Source of the DNA: Trebouxia sp. TZW2008
Taxonomy: Eukaryota; Chlorophyta; Trebouxiophyceae; Trebouxiales; Trebouxiaceae
NCBI GenBank assembly: GCA_002118135.1
Contig: BDIU01000273.1
Coordinates: forward strand, 124,001 to 188,000
DNA: 64,000 nt
Direction of reading: 5' to 3'
Both the position numbers and the translations under genes were made by a program. This document shows, in pieces, positions 13,301-26,300 of this stretch; position 1 is the stretch's first letter, and each line of letters opens with the position of its first letter. Below the pieces are notes generated by a model that made no database searches, was not told the DNA's origin, and worked only from the letters and a program-made list of their open reading frames with translations.

Positions 13301-15360
13301 CTCTCAAAGTCTTGCAGAATGGCCATCTGTGCTGCATCTTCAGTCTGATACCTGCAGGAAAAAGCGCAAGTGAGTATGCGTGCTTGGACATTGCAGCAAA
13401 ACTTCAGTCAAGCAACCCATGATGTCATCTGCCACAAGCTCATGCAACAGACATCATGACAATGTCGCTGCATGCATGACAAAGGCAGCATACAGGCTTG
13501 TGGTGCGACAGTGTATGACTCAGCACTCTTCATGCACTCACAGCCCAGTGTGTTGCTTATACCACTGAAGCTATCAGCTTTCCCTACTTGTAGTATGTTG
13601 CATGCAGTATAAAGATTGTGACCCCATAGGCTTACGTGGTAATGAAGTCATCAAAAGCTCTTGCAATATATTGATAGTGATGTTCGACGTTCATCCTAGC
13701 CGCATCAATGGACATAGCTTGAACCTCCTGTTCTGACAGCAGCTGCCTGCAGATCTGCTCCCTCTGCTGGGAAATTTCCAACTGGGCTTGTGCCTTTTGG
13801 AGATGGTAGCGGAACTGGCGCTCATAGTTTGGGAGAGTCTGAAGAAGAGGGCTGGGGGCGCTGTCCAGGGCATGTGCCTCATACTGTATGCTGCCAGGAG
13901 GAGCCACTGCAGGCACGAGTAAATACGTGAAGCAAGCTAGCAAAGAAGGAAGGAATGTAAGACATTGCCGAAACACCCTGAAGACCTTACAAGACACAGC
14001 CAAGGCGCATGGGCATGATGGAGGACCTGTAGGAGTGTGCACAAACAAAATGAGAGATGCATCAGATGACTCCGAACATGCACCACAGGAAATGACAGCC
14101 ATCACAGCATGACTTGTTGACCTGTGACCAAGCAGTGTCCTGGCTGAAGCATGAACTGGCCAATGCAGCTGAGACAGCATGAGCACCTGATGCCAGACCA
14201 TGCCATTCATAGCGTTAGACTATAAGCACGCGAGCAATGTCTCCTGTGCCAGTCACAATCAGGACGTGACTTTAAGCCACACGCATGTACCACTATGAGC
14301 ACTTTCAACACGACTATGCGCCTGCTATCATTGCACAATCAAATCGTGCAACAAGACTGTGGCATGCTGTGAAAAGCTGCTGCAGTGGAGCTGCAAACCA
14401 GTAGGAACTCACTGTCTGCCCTGGGAATGGACGTTGCCTCTGCAGCTGGGAGAGTTGCATTCTGACGCAGGTGTGCCTTATTGTACAGAAACACATCTCT
14501 GTGTGTGCCCAGATCATCCTGTGAGCCAGCAATCCAATGCCTCTCACTATTTGGAGGCCCATTGACAGGCTCAATATTGCATGTTCAACAGCTCAAGAAG
14601 CAGATGCAAGCCAGGGTCAGATGAACCAGAAGAGAGTCATGAAAGTTGATTGTGGAAGGCAGCCAGGATGCACACGCTGTGATGGGGTGAGCCACATTCA
14701 ATCAGGTGGTACATGCTGGTGCAATACAGTAAATATTTCCAGGACCATCATGTGCCGTTATGGTGTTATGAGCAGATTGCAAGGATGCATAGGCCAGCAT
14801 GTAACGGTCATCAGAAGTGACAAAGGGTGAACTGCTAGCATACCGTAGGAAGCTGGTATGAGCCAAGGGGTTTGCCAGGATCAAGCGGATTTCCATTTAG
14901 CAAGAGAATCTGCTCTGTTGGGGCAATGCTTGTCAGAGATGACAAGGCCTGTTGCACAGCGTCCACCCTGCAAGTTACAGTGACGCTGGATCATCTTGGG
15001 AGTGTTGTGGCAGGAAGCCATGCATTTGTGCAGAGGTGTTGACACATGTGCTGAACAAGCATCTCAAGACAATCTGCACTCAACATTGAGAACAAGCAAG
15101 TGCAGTATATTATGCATTTGAACCACAGGGCATGCTGCAACATTACACTAGCAGAAAGCCAAGACCCAGCGCTGGTCACTGCAGAAGCTGTGCTTTTACA
15201 GGCGTCAAGGTGCCAGGAAAGCTGGTGCTTGCACTATCTTTGTCACAACAGCAACAGGACCACGGCTTTCGAAGGACTTTGAGCATCACACTACGCACCG
15301 TGTTGAGGATTGAACATCCAGCTCCAGTGTCTTGCCATTGTGGGCGATGAAGATGAGCAT
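7399..15360 (-). CDS. ATG11: ATG11, selective-autophagy scaffold protein (ATG11/FIP200 family)
   Basis: Scaffold that links the ATG1/ATG13 kinase complex to autophagic cargo at the phagophore site. Exons in gene order: 15360-15299, 14967-14844, 14518-14413, 13906-13636, 13351-13156, 13127-13064, 12802-12651, 11824-11597, 11277-11084, 10875-10746, 10448-10326, 9704-9443, 8749-8296, 7912-7399; all phases agree, giving 959 residues. An N-terminal ubiquitin-like stretch (start MLIFIAHNGKTLELDVQ) leads to VFLYNKAHLR. Then come LPNYERQFRYHLQKA, AYRHCLAECMRR and VLASMGLQAEVP, each matching plant ATG11 in order. Residues about 638-788 are coiled-coil, and the last 170 are Ala/Ser/Gln-rich. I do not recognise the conserved C-terminal ATG11 domain. 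The 64-nt exon 6 is supported only by phase. Exons 8 and 12 have ghost copies in neighbouring introns. Confidence 0.87.
9606..9830 (-). repeat. Partial duplicate of ATG11 exon 12 (Pro/Met-rich segment)
   Basis: The segment CAAGCATGGT...GGCTGCATTGCTTGGGA at 9606-9650, inside the exon, recurs at about 9779-9825 with an offset of about 173 bp (AAGCATGGTCTGTGGGGATGG). The second copy lies upstream of the exon in the gene's direction, beyond its acceptor, and is not in phase with it. Confidence 0.6.
11420..11993 (-). repeat. Ghost copies flanking ATG11 exon 8
   Basis: The functional exon is 11824-11597. A copy of its 3' half, including the CTTGCATTCAAGGCA donor end, lies at about 11422-11530. A copy of its 5' half, including the acceptor flank GCTTGCCTGCAAC, lies at about 11905-11993. 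Both are diverged and sit in introns. Confidence 0.75.
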
Positions 15361-15992
15361 ATGGCTATCCTTTTATGAGGACTTTGGACAGTACTGCGCT
15401 CAAGGCGGCAAGTCTGATCTTCAAGTGAGTATCCACGGCTTTTTCGTGCGTGAGCGAGTAGCTGCTCACACAGGTGAAGCTTGTGCACTGTCGCCTGCTT
15501 CCCAAGAATATTCAGCGACCTCGCGGCGATGCAACACTCGCTCCGCAAGACAGAGCAACGGCCGGCCACCCTCAACCACCACGCAGCCGCACAACCGTGC
15601 AGCAATCGACGCCGGAAACTTTTTGAAAGGCCTTAGAAATTCCGAACTCAACCGCAACTGGCCCAAAGACCAGCACCTGATGGGCTTCACATACCCTTCA
15701 CATGCTGTTTGGCATGTTGCAAAGTAACAAAGTAGAGGTCTGCGCTCAGTACGAGGACTGTCCCTCTCTAGATTTGCTCTTCAACTGGACACTCTCAGGA
15801 ACGTGCTGCGTGGTCCGTGCTGCGTGCTGCGTGAATTTCTGGGTTTCGCGCCATCCCGAACTCAAGGCCTCGCAAGCAAGCTGCATCTGCATGCATCTGC
15901 CTTCTGCACATTGTTCGACACAAACAGCGTTTAAAACAAATCGCTATAGATAGGGTGACTTCAGGGCGGTAGGAATCGGTGAGCAGGACGTT
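15361..15992. promoter_or_regulatory. Shared upstream region of divergent ATG11 and RPN3 (632 bp)
   Basis: The start codons of ATG11 (minus strand, 15360) and RPN3 (plus strand, 15993) face away from each other across this spacer, with no coding signal between. A TATAGATA sequence sits about 40-50 bp before the RPN3 ATG, but I cannot show that it is a promoter element. Bidirectional regulation is inferred from geometry alone. Confidence 0.55.
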
Positions 15993-18900
15993 ATGGCCAA
16001 AGCCGCTGATGAGGAGATGAAAGATGCTGAACCAGCAAGCACAAGCGCCACAGCTGCTGACACTGATGCCACCGTAGCTGAGTCAAAGCTGTCCCCGACA
16101 GACCAACTTGCAGCCAACTTGGCGATCCTCGAAAAGGCTGTATCGTTGAAGGAAACGAGAATGATCTCTGGAAGGTTGCTCCGGCAAACAGCGTCAATCA
16201 GGCATCAACTGACGCCGCAAATCCTCTCCGACTTTGTGACCAAAGCGTTGCCCGAGGATGCGACCATGGGACCAATTCTCCTCAAACAGCTAAAGCAGGT
16301 ACCAAGTCAGTTCTGTTCCTGTCTGAACCATGGTCTTGGTATGACACAGCATAATAATAAGTGAGGACAAGAGAAAGCAGTGGATGACCTTGTATGACTC
16401 ACACTCTCATACAGGCTGCTACCAATGCCATGGACACACAAGACACTCCAAAAGCAGCAGGCAGTCAGACAACAGCTTCAACAAGCACCTTGCCAGAAGC
16501 TGAGGCGTATGCGACGCTGCTTGTTGCCCAGTATCTTGTTGACAACAAGCTGTGTTCAGAGGTTGGTCAGCATATGACCTGGACATCTATTGCTCTGTGC
16601 ACAAACCCTCTGCAATCATGTCATCTGGCCATCATGCAACAGCCTGCATTGACAACATGGTACTGAACGTTGTCTGCAGTCCAAGAAGCAAAGTGCTGTG
16701 CAGGCAAAGGAGGTGACAACAGCTGCTGTTCAGAGGCTGTCTGAGTTCAATCGCAGAACGCTCGACACGCTCGCATCACGCATCTACTTCTACTATTCCT
16801 GGTCATATGAGTGCTGCAATGCGCTAGCAGAAATCCGCAGGTGTGCTCTTTGTGTGACACTATCGCGATCTCCAATCAGCCGCAACATCTGCTGTGAGCG
16901 CTCCTGTCTGTAGCACGTGCAGGGGCACAATGTCACAGACTTGCCTTGTGATTGCAGTCGGTTGCTAGCCCTTCATAGGACCTCAGTGCTGCGGCATGAT
17001 GAGCATGGCCAGGAGACCCTTGTCAATTTGCTGCTCAGAAATTACCTTCACTACAACCTGTATGATCAGGTATGCTTCATTCCATCCTTATGCATGGCAG
17101 GCAGCTTCAAAAACCCAGGTATGTGTGCACAAGGTCAACCAGCTGGTTTCCAATGCCTAGGCCTGCCCTCATTGCCTAGGCCTGCCTCCATTGCCTGTGC
17201 ATGGCTTGTGCTGCTCAAGTGCAGGCTTCAAGCATATACTGTCTTGACTGCAGCCAGTGCCTGACTGCTGCAATGTGGCGTGCTAGTGAGCAAGAAAGCT
17301 GAATTCAGTCAATCATATAGAATTCTGCAATGAAAGTGCAACACAAACATCAACACCAACATCAAGGTCGTGCATTTATGATGGCTCAAGAGCTAACAGA
17401 CAGTCGGACAGCAAAGCTGCAGCAGACCAGGTGCTGCCTATGACATGCAACTAACAACTCGATGCATATGACATATGATTTTGCAGGCTGAGAAGTTCAG
17501 AGCCAAGGCACAGAGGCCTGAGCAGAGTCGCAGCCATACCCAGTACTGCAGATACCTGTACTACTTGGGAAGGATCAAGGCTATTCAGCTAGAGTACACA
17601 GACGCTAGGGACTATCTGCAGCAAGCTGCACGCAAGGTGTGGCATCACCCATGCTGTGATTTCCTCCTTGTAAAGATGGAACTTGTTCCACACTGTGCTG
17701 GTGTCATCAGCAAATGCATACAACTAGCTTGCCTGCTTACCCACTGCGATGAAGTAGGTACAATTTTGTGTCAGCGAAGCGAGCCAGCATTGTGCAAGCA
17801 AAGCATTTGTTCTCCACTGGTAGACAAGCCAACCTGGCATGTCAGTGTCGTCTGCCCAATGTGTCTAGCGATTGCTCGTCAATATTGACTTTTGCTGATG
17901 CACACAGGCTCCCAACAGCGCTTTAGGTTTCAGGGTGACTGTCACCAGGTGGCTCATCCTTGTAAGGCTGCTGTTGGGTGAAATCCCAGAGCATCAGGAT
18001 TTCACTCAGCCAGGCTTGAGGAAGCCCCTTCAGGCTTATTATGAGCTGACACAAGCAGTCAGGGCTGGCGACCTGTCGCAGTTCAGGTCAGCCCCTCAAA
18101 TACCATGTACTGCAGTGGCTGATCCATAAGCTCTAGCTATGATGCTGGCAGTGAATCGCCTGATAGACTATGCTAAGAGAAGCAACTGGCAAGGTGTCCT
18201 GCATGAGCATCATGTGACAACAGGACGCATGAAGATACCCGATGGGATCTCTGCAAAGTCACCAATAGCGTTTCTGCCAAAGTCAAGCTCTTCTGCAGGA
18301 GTGGTTACACCTTGACAAGTGGTACAGTGTAACTCCATGTGTTGCGCTTGGGCTGCTTTACCGTCGCACGCTGCACAGCAAGCTGGTGGCCTGCATGTTG
18401 TGAGATAGTAGTTCAAGGGGCTAGGAGGACATTTGGTCAAAGCTTGCACCTCAACATCCATTCAGATGTGCCCCCAGCTGCAGTGCTATAGCATATGATC
18501 ATGTCAGGGTGGGACAGATTATGTGCCAGCATTTGCATGGGCTTTTGTGTGACCCTAGACCAGACTGCAACCTGGCTCAACTCAGTACTCACCCTGTGCT
18601 GACTGGTTTCAGGCGGGTGGCAAGCCAGCATGACAAGGTGTTTGCGGAGGACAGGACCTCCAACCTCATTGTGAGGTTGAGGCACAATGTCATCAGGGCA
18701 GGGCTGCGCAGAATCAGCCTGGCCTACAGTCGTATCTCCTTGGCAGATGTTGCCAGCAAGCTGGGCCTAGCCAACGTGGAGGACACTGAGTGCATTGTGG
18801 CAAAGGCTATCAGGTAAATGTCGTATTGGCTGCTATCACATTCAGCTTGCACTGTGATGGGCTAGGCCACCTTCAACTCGCCAACAGCAATTAGAGCAAC

Positions 18901-19836
18901 ATGTTGCCCACATATATAACACATTTGTAACAGCTGCGCTTTATGATGTGGTCATGTCTGCACAACAAATGCAATTGATGGCAGCATGTCAAGACATTGA
19001 TGCAGCCAGACACCAAATGCATCCAGCTGCTTATGCTGTTATCATGAGCTGATTTCATCATTCAAAGAACTAATTCTTTCAATACCAAGAACCACTTCAT
19101 GGAAACGAAGATATCAACAAAATCTCTGGTCCACCAACCTGTCAGTCAATTACGCATTTAGCGCACCATTCTGGTGGCTGCTTGCAGGGATGGAGGCATT
19201 GATGCCACCATTGACCATGAGCAGAGCTTCATGTCCAGCAAGGAGGTCATTGACATTTACTCAACTGAGGAGCCTCAGTCAGCATTCCATGCTAGAGTGG
19301 CCTTCTGCCTGGACATTCATAATGAGGTGAGCCCTTCTTGCTGTCTGCTCTTGGGTGATCTTGCACTCTCTAAGACAGCTTATGCTTCCAGAGATGTCGT
19401 AAGGAAAACGCACAGTCTGCCAGTGGCAGAAGGTGGAGTCTGTGGGGTCATTGTGTACTTTGAGACTGTCATGCTTGCAAGGCTGGCAGTTGCGTATTGC
19501 ACTGAGGAGTCGGCGCGCAAACTGCCAAACAACATACGCCCAGCCATTGCCAACGTCGGCAATATTTGACCTATCAAGATCATGCTGTGACTTCACATTC
19601 AAGAAGCGAGGCCAGTCATGTCAAATTGGCTGCAACTCCATTCTGTCATGAAGTCATGGGCATTGCTTTTGTCCAGGCAATGTATGCCAAAACGCTGCTC
19701 TTTATTGCAGGCTGTGCGCGCAATGCGTTTTGACCCTGCTGCTCACAAACCCAAGGACAAGCTGCCTACAGAGCGCACCATGACTGATGCAGAGGTTGCA
19801 AAGGCAATTGAAGAGGCTGAATCAGAGGAGCCCTGA
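15993..19836 (+). CDS. RPN3: 26S proteasome regulatory subunit RPN3 (PSMD3)
   Basis: Non-ATPase lid subunit of the 19S regulatory particle, a PCI-domain scaffold needed for lid assembly in cytosol and nucleus. Exons: 15993-16298, 16415-16561, 16704-16840, 16958-17069, 17487-17636, 17908-18086, 18613-18813, 19188-19326, 19711-19836; all in phase, 498 residues, close to the length of plant and animal homologues. The N terminus is acidic ([14 protein letters not shown]). The helical repeat region carries [31 protein letters not shown] and [20 protein letters not shown]. The PCI region (about residues 330-450) carries [20 protein letters not shown] and [11 protein letters not shown]. The tail ends in acidic EAESEEP. 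The start was chosen as the first ATG in the open first exon, 24 nt after an in-frame region without ATG. Unlike its neighbours, its introns hold no recognisable exon copies. Divergent from ATG11. Confidence 0.95.
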
Positions 19837-20386
19837 GCCTTCCGACTTCCAGCTTGCGCTTGCAAAGAGTTTTGAGTGTGCTGCTCAATCACGGCTGACA
19901 CATCTTTCCTCTCAGTCCACAGCAGCTAGCGTGGCTTGAATGCATGCACACTGGAAGCTTCAGTGGAATTGTGTGGTTGAGTGGTCATGCTGACCCAGAT
20001 GCTGTCAAGTCAGCATCTTAATGCCATGCAATCGCCACGGCCTCACACCAATGCTGCATGCTATGCGAGCAGCAAGTGTGGTTCAAAGGCAAATTTTGTA
20101 ATTTATCGTAGAGCTCCAATGCTATTAGACATGATCCAAGAATTTTGTGAGGCTGATTCCCCTGCCTCCTCCTCCAACAGCATGGAACACACTTCTGCAT
20201 CTGCACACAATGCCTCCTGCCAATGCCTTGCGAAGTCGCGTGAGATTTGTAAGCTGTCAAGCAAGTTGCATCAGAGCTACCCAAGGAACTTCTGATTATA
20301 CGAACTCACGTGCCCTTCGTTAGTCAGCATCAAGGACCCAAAGTAAACTCGCTGCAAAGGCAGCAATTCTGCTGCGCGCAGCAAGC
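19837..20386. other. Intergenic region between RPN3 and the P450 gene
   Basis: About 550 bp holding the presumed 3' end of RPN3 and the 5' leader/promoter of the P450. A short open frame here (19981-20295) has no motif or splice partner. Nothing else was recognised. Confidence 0.5.
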
Positions 20387-23300
20387 ATGCCCATCTACCT
20401 GCCGTTGCTACAGGCCGCCATTGGTGTGCTCATCGCTGTCGCTATCTGGACGTATTGGTCTCGAGAGCAAAAAGCCAGAAAGCACGACTTGCACCTTATA
20501 CCTGGGCCTAAGCCGTGGCCTGTGATCGGGAACTTGCTGGCAGTCGTTGGATGTCCGCACTTACACAGGGTAAGCAGAGATGTCCAGTTGTTTGCTAGTC
20601 GTTGCCATTTGCTCTGACGGTGCAAGACGAAAAACCCACCGCGGGCCCTGGAGTTTCCCTCCTGCTGCAGTACTGCGTCAAAACTGGTAGCTAGACGACA
20701 GTTGAAAGCGCAAAAACGCAAGCAAAGTTCGCCGATATGTAAGCTTGATGCAGGGTACAAGCACGATTCACATGATTTCACGCCTGCAGGTCTTAGCACG
20801 ATGGACGACCTTGTATGGCCCGATCTACAGATGGAGCTTGTTGGGCACGACCATCGTGGTAATCTCAGATCCAGACGAGGTGTCAAAGCTGTCCAGCAAG
20901 GACATGGACCTGCCAAAAGCAGAAATTATCTCCAAGACAATACACACTGTAAGCTTGAAGGTTTGCTTGGAGTCTCCTAGACCTTGGGGCGTTGCTTTGT
21001 CACGTGCTAGCAACACAACGTGGAGATGTAAGATCAATCAATGCTGTGTTGCTCATATTGCCATATATGTCATCAAAATTGCTGTTGCATCACATACACA
21101 CTATTGCACACAAGCAGCACCATATTGCACTATCGCAGCAGTAACAATTAAGCTTCTGCCAAGCGCATGCATGAACACAATTTCCAAGCAATGGCTGGGC
21201 CTGTTGATTGCAGCGCGCGCCTCACAACACCATGACTGCAACTCCTGATCAAGAGCAGTGGAGGCAGCTGCGGCGCATGTGTACTTCAGCATTCAGCTCT
21301 GATAGCATACGAAAGGTAAGCGATATCAAAACTGCTTTGGGTTTGGGCAAATATCCACACGTCCCTTGCTGAAGCCAGGAAACACATCTGCGGACAAACA
21401 CATCTCTGCTGCGACTGCAAAGCTTGGTGCATGGCATTCAGCTGGCATATCATGCTGAATTTTAATGATATGGCAGAAACATTGCTCATGCAGGACATGT
21501 ACGACAGTCAGCTGTTGCTGTCAGATGTCGCTTGTGAATGGCACATCCAGTGCTTACAGGAATGCCAATCACACTCAAATTAAAGTACTGCGGCAGCATA
21601 ATTGAGTACAGTCAAAATGATCACTGCAGCAGCTTGTGTTTGACGGTCGGCCTGGCAATCATTGCTTGAGCCACACTCACCTAGCGCTCCTGCTAGAATG
21701 TCTAATCTGATAGTGTTATTGTTGTTTATCGACAAAACCATTGTTGCAGTTGCTATCACTACTGTGTGTTGTGACTACAATTAGTTTTGTAGTGATTACG
21801 ATACTTACAAGCCTACCGTTGTTTGCTATCGGTACAACATTGATGACATTAAGCTGTGTTTGACAGGCGCACCCACTGATCTATGCCAAGGCTCGCAGAG
21901 GCGCAAAGCTATTGCAGAAGCTGAGCAGAACTGGCCTGGTGGACATGAGTGATGTGTCCGCAAGAATGACCGCAGGTTTACAACTATTTACTGCGGTACA
22001 ATATGTGTTGTGCACTGACTTGCTGTTTGCCTACATTGCAGCCAGTGTGATTACAGGCACATAAGCGTTTGTGAAACGGAATCACGCACCTTGTGCTTTG
22101 TACGGTTTTGCCAGTTGCAAACGTCATGTTGGGGTTTGTGGGCAGTGATTTGTAAGCATTATGCTGTCATTGGCATTTCCAAAGTCACAGATGCTTTCAA
22201 AAGCATTGATGGGGCAGTTGTGAGTACAACAAAAACTTGCTAAGGATGATGCAATACTCAGCAAGCTCTGTCGAGACTTGCTGCTGTCGATGCACTTATC
22301 AACCAGAAGTAATCAGACTGGCCTGCTCTGTCACTCACTGACTTTGCTGAAGGAACAATACAGGTGCACGTCGTCCCCACACTGCATGCAGATGACTGTT
22401 AGCTGTGTTATGTGCATGAAGGTAGGAATGGTGCCTTGGACATGTTCATGCTCACCTCAATTCTTCAACCATGTGCATGCGTTCAACACATTTCTGCTTT
22501 GGCGCAGAGATCACCAGCTTAGTCGCTTTTGACTTGGACTCAGATGCATTGGACTATGAAGAGCAAGATGATGGGAGCATACAGCTGGCTGCTGAACCTT
22601 TCTTGACGGTAAGTCTGTAAGCCATGACGTTCACTGAAAGGCTGCAGACATGTGAGGGGCAACAAACATTGAAGAGAAAGGCACAGCGTCCGCGCTTATC
22701 AACTTTCACAAATGGTATGCAATGTCATCTTTTGGCTTGAAAAGCCAAGTGCCTTTGTCACCTAGAGAATCCTCAGCTTTGCTGTGATATGGCACAAAAG
22801 CAGCAAGAAAATAGAGTGCTGGCGTTCAAGAATTGTCTATGCCTTCTTGCAGTGGCAAAAGCCACTAAACCGTACTCGGCCCAAAATCTGCTGAAACTCT
22901 TCTGAAAGCTTTTCAGCGCTGATGCAGCATGGCAAAAATCAGCAGGAGGACGTAGCGCTGGCCTTCACCAACCCTCTATATGCCCTAACGTTGAAGCTGT
23001 GGCCCTGGCACGCAAGACCAAAGAGGTTTAGGCATGATCTGGCTGCCCTACAAAAGGTAACACCATCAACACAATCATCTTGTTGTACCTCTGGTAGACA
23101 TTATGCTTGCAAGCAGGGGAGCCCCCAGTGGCCTGGGCTTCTGCAGTAGGTCATCCAGTCTTGGTGGAGGCCCCAAGGCATGCAGCTTGACTGCACCATG
23201 AGCACAGTACTGCCCAAATTTTGCTATCGCATTTCCGCATGTTTCCTTAATCAGATTCATGTGCAAGTGCACAGCATTACGATGACAACACCTGTAGCGC

Positions 23301-26300
23301 ATGGCTCCAAGATATCGCTGTCTTATGTTTCCCTAATGTATGGTTGGCTGTCGCCTTGCCATGAGTGTTTTTTGAACTTGATGATTCACCTGCCACCTGT
23401 CTGCTCACCATGCACCATCAACTTGGGACCTTGACTCACAACCTGCCTGCTGCTGTGTCCTTTGTTTTCCTCACCCATCTAATTGTGGGCTGATGCTAAA
23501 TCTGCAGAGGGATGATGATGTGGCTGAAAGCATTACAGAAAGAGGCGCTCAACATGAGGGTAATAGTGCGCTTTGGGCTTGCCTCGGCAGATGGAGCAAA
23601 CAGAAAGATGGGGAACAAGCACAGACCAATCTGCTTGCAGCCAATGCTGGAGTCTTTTTTGGCGCGGGGTATGACACCACAGCGCATGCTATTACGTGGG
23701 CCCTGTTTGAACTGGCGGCAGACCCTAGCGTTCAGGTGAGCTCTGCTCACAACACAAGCCTCTGTGTCATATGACGTAGCACTGCTGCATGTGGCATTCC
23801 AGCACTTTGCACTACAGGTGATGGCAGGTAATTGCATCACTATGCATGGCACTGCATTGCACTGGATTGCTCTGCATTGCACTACACGGTATGACATCAA
23901 TCTGCTTTCGGCAGACAACACAGGCTTGCAGCTGAGCGCATCAATTTGCGTTGTGACTCCTGTGTCCACATTTCAGTGACGGCTGAGCTTAGTGAAGGCC
24001 TCAAACACACCAGTGCCAGACCGAGCCACTGTTGGCGCTACTTCTTGCAGTTTCCAGGATTGTGATGTTGTCTTTTCAGTAAGATAACATTCGGAAGTCA
24101 CCAACAACCCATGTGGTTCCTCGTCACAGTGTTTTGCTGACTGTGAATGACAGTCATTGCTGGTGGCAGGGCAGGGTGCGTAAGGAGCTGGCAGGGATTG
24201 GGCTGGTGGCCACACCTGGCCACCCTCCTCTCAGGCACTTGGACTTTGCAGGTCAGCTTTGTTGTGCTCCCCTGTTGCGTACGCTGCAGCATGCGAGTTG
24301 CTGCTGCTGAATGCGCAAGTATGATCTCACTCGGTAGCATGGCGTTGAGCTGCCAACCGGTGGGTCTTAATATCAGACAGTAAAGCACAAAAATTTGTGC
24401 AATCTTTCACACTGACATTGTCGCCAGTCAGACATGCAGGGTCTGATGATCTCTCTTAAGGCACCTTGGTTTTGCAGCCCATGTGCCCTCTGTCTTTGCA
24501 TTTTGCTTGAGTGTCTTCTGTTCACCAATTTCAGCCTAGCTTGGCAAATTTGGCACATCGATCGACTTTGTCCTGCTTGGCAAATTTGGTACATCCATCG
24601 ACTTTGTCCTGCTTGGCAAATGTGAAGACTGAGATGGACAAGTGCATGAGTCATGCATGAGCAAATGAAACTGATGACCAAGGGAAGCTTTGTATGCAGA
24701 TCTGAGCAAACTGCGGGTGCTGGATGATGTCATCAAAGAGACATTGCGACTGCACCCAACAGCTCCTCTTGGAAGCATCAGGTGACTAAGCACAGTCACC
24801 TGATGCTGTTCACCGCAATTTCACAGTCAAGCGTCTAGTGCAATGCGTGATTACAGAAGCATCAAATGGTGCGTTGGTGCGCTGTTCCAGTCCATCTTGA
24901 CCCTGACAAATGCTTTTTCAATGACTGTATTGTCAGATTTTGTACAAAGCACAAGCATTGTTGCGCCTTGCGACTTTGCAAAGCGAGTCATGTCACTGAG
25001 CATGTGCAGGCTGATATGCAAGCAGGCAAGCAGACCAGGACTTGGAAGTGAAGGGGTTCAGGATCTCCCGGGGTCCAACAATAGTGATCTCAGCCAATGA
25101 AATGCATGTCATGCAGAGCGACTTGTACCATTGAACATGTGCATGTTGACATGTGTGCAGGCAAGCAAACTAGGATCTGGAAGTGAAGGGCTTCAGGATC
25201 TCCCGGGGCACGACAATAGTGATCTCAGCCAATGAAATGTATGTCATGCAAAGCGACTTGTACCATTGAACATGTGCATGCTGACACGTATGCAGGCAAG
25301 CAAACCAGGATCTGGAAGTAAAGGGGTTCAAAATACCCAGAGGCACTACAATCATGATGCCAGCCCATGCAATGCATGTCAGCCCGCACAACTTCCAGCA
25401 TCCTGACAAATTTTGGCCTGAACGATGGGTGACCAAGAGCGTCCCAGATTTTGACCCCAAGTCTTCTGGTGAAACAATATTATCATGATTTGATTTGTTT
25501 GGAACTTCTGCAATGATGACTGTCTGTTGTATCAGCCATGCAATACATGTATGTTCTAGTGAAGTTGTCACATCCAGCTCAGCAGCACTTTGAAATGTGC
25601 ATGACTGTATTTGTGACTTGATCTCTTCACAATGTTGCCAAGGGCTGCTTGTGTACACAAGTTGCTCAGTCGCTCAATTTGAGATGCTTGCGTTTTTGCA
25701 ATTGCATGCCTTTCCAGCTTTGAGACACTGTGCTATCATGTTTCATGGGTTCTTGCTGCATCTCACGCGTAATTACTCAGGGGCTGTGGGCCATATCATG
25801 ACACAGGTACGCTGTGCTGTATGTCATGCACTATCAATCAATCGATTCACGCATTGAAGGCTAGAGCATGATGCACATGTGGTGTGCTGCAGTACATGCA
25901 CTACTGAACAGATACATGCGTAACAAATCCAGCTGTTGAGGGCAAGATTGTGACACAGGTGTTGTGTGCTGCAGCTCACCCAGACGCCACTGCTAGAGGC
26001 AACCGCAACAACATCAACGGCAGCTTGAACCCTTTCAGCAGCGGCCCTAGGAACTGCATTGGCCAAACTCTAGCTATGGCAGAACTGCGGACTATTTTGG
26101 CAGTTCTCATCGGCAATTTCTGCTTTGAGCTCCCAGATGGGGTCCACAGGGAGAGCTTCATGCAAGAGAATGAAGTATGGCGGGTGACTCTTCAGGCTCA
26201 GAATGGACTTGAGCTAAAGGTAAAGCCAATTATGGAAAGTTCAGAAGAAGAGGATCAGTTGAAAGCCGGAAATGTCAAGTCACGTAATTTCTTCTATCAG

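Noticed and set aside
25012..25290. P450 copies 1 and 2 as functional internal exons added to the protein
   Set aside because: Both end in an in-frame stop before the conserved PERW and haem region; including either would truncate the enzyme.
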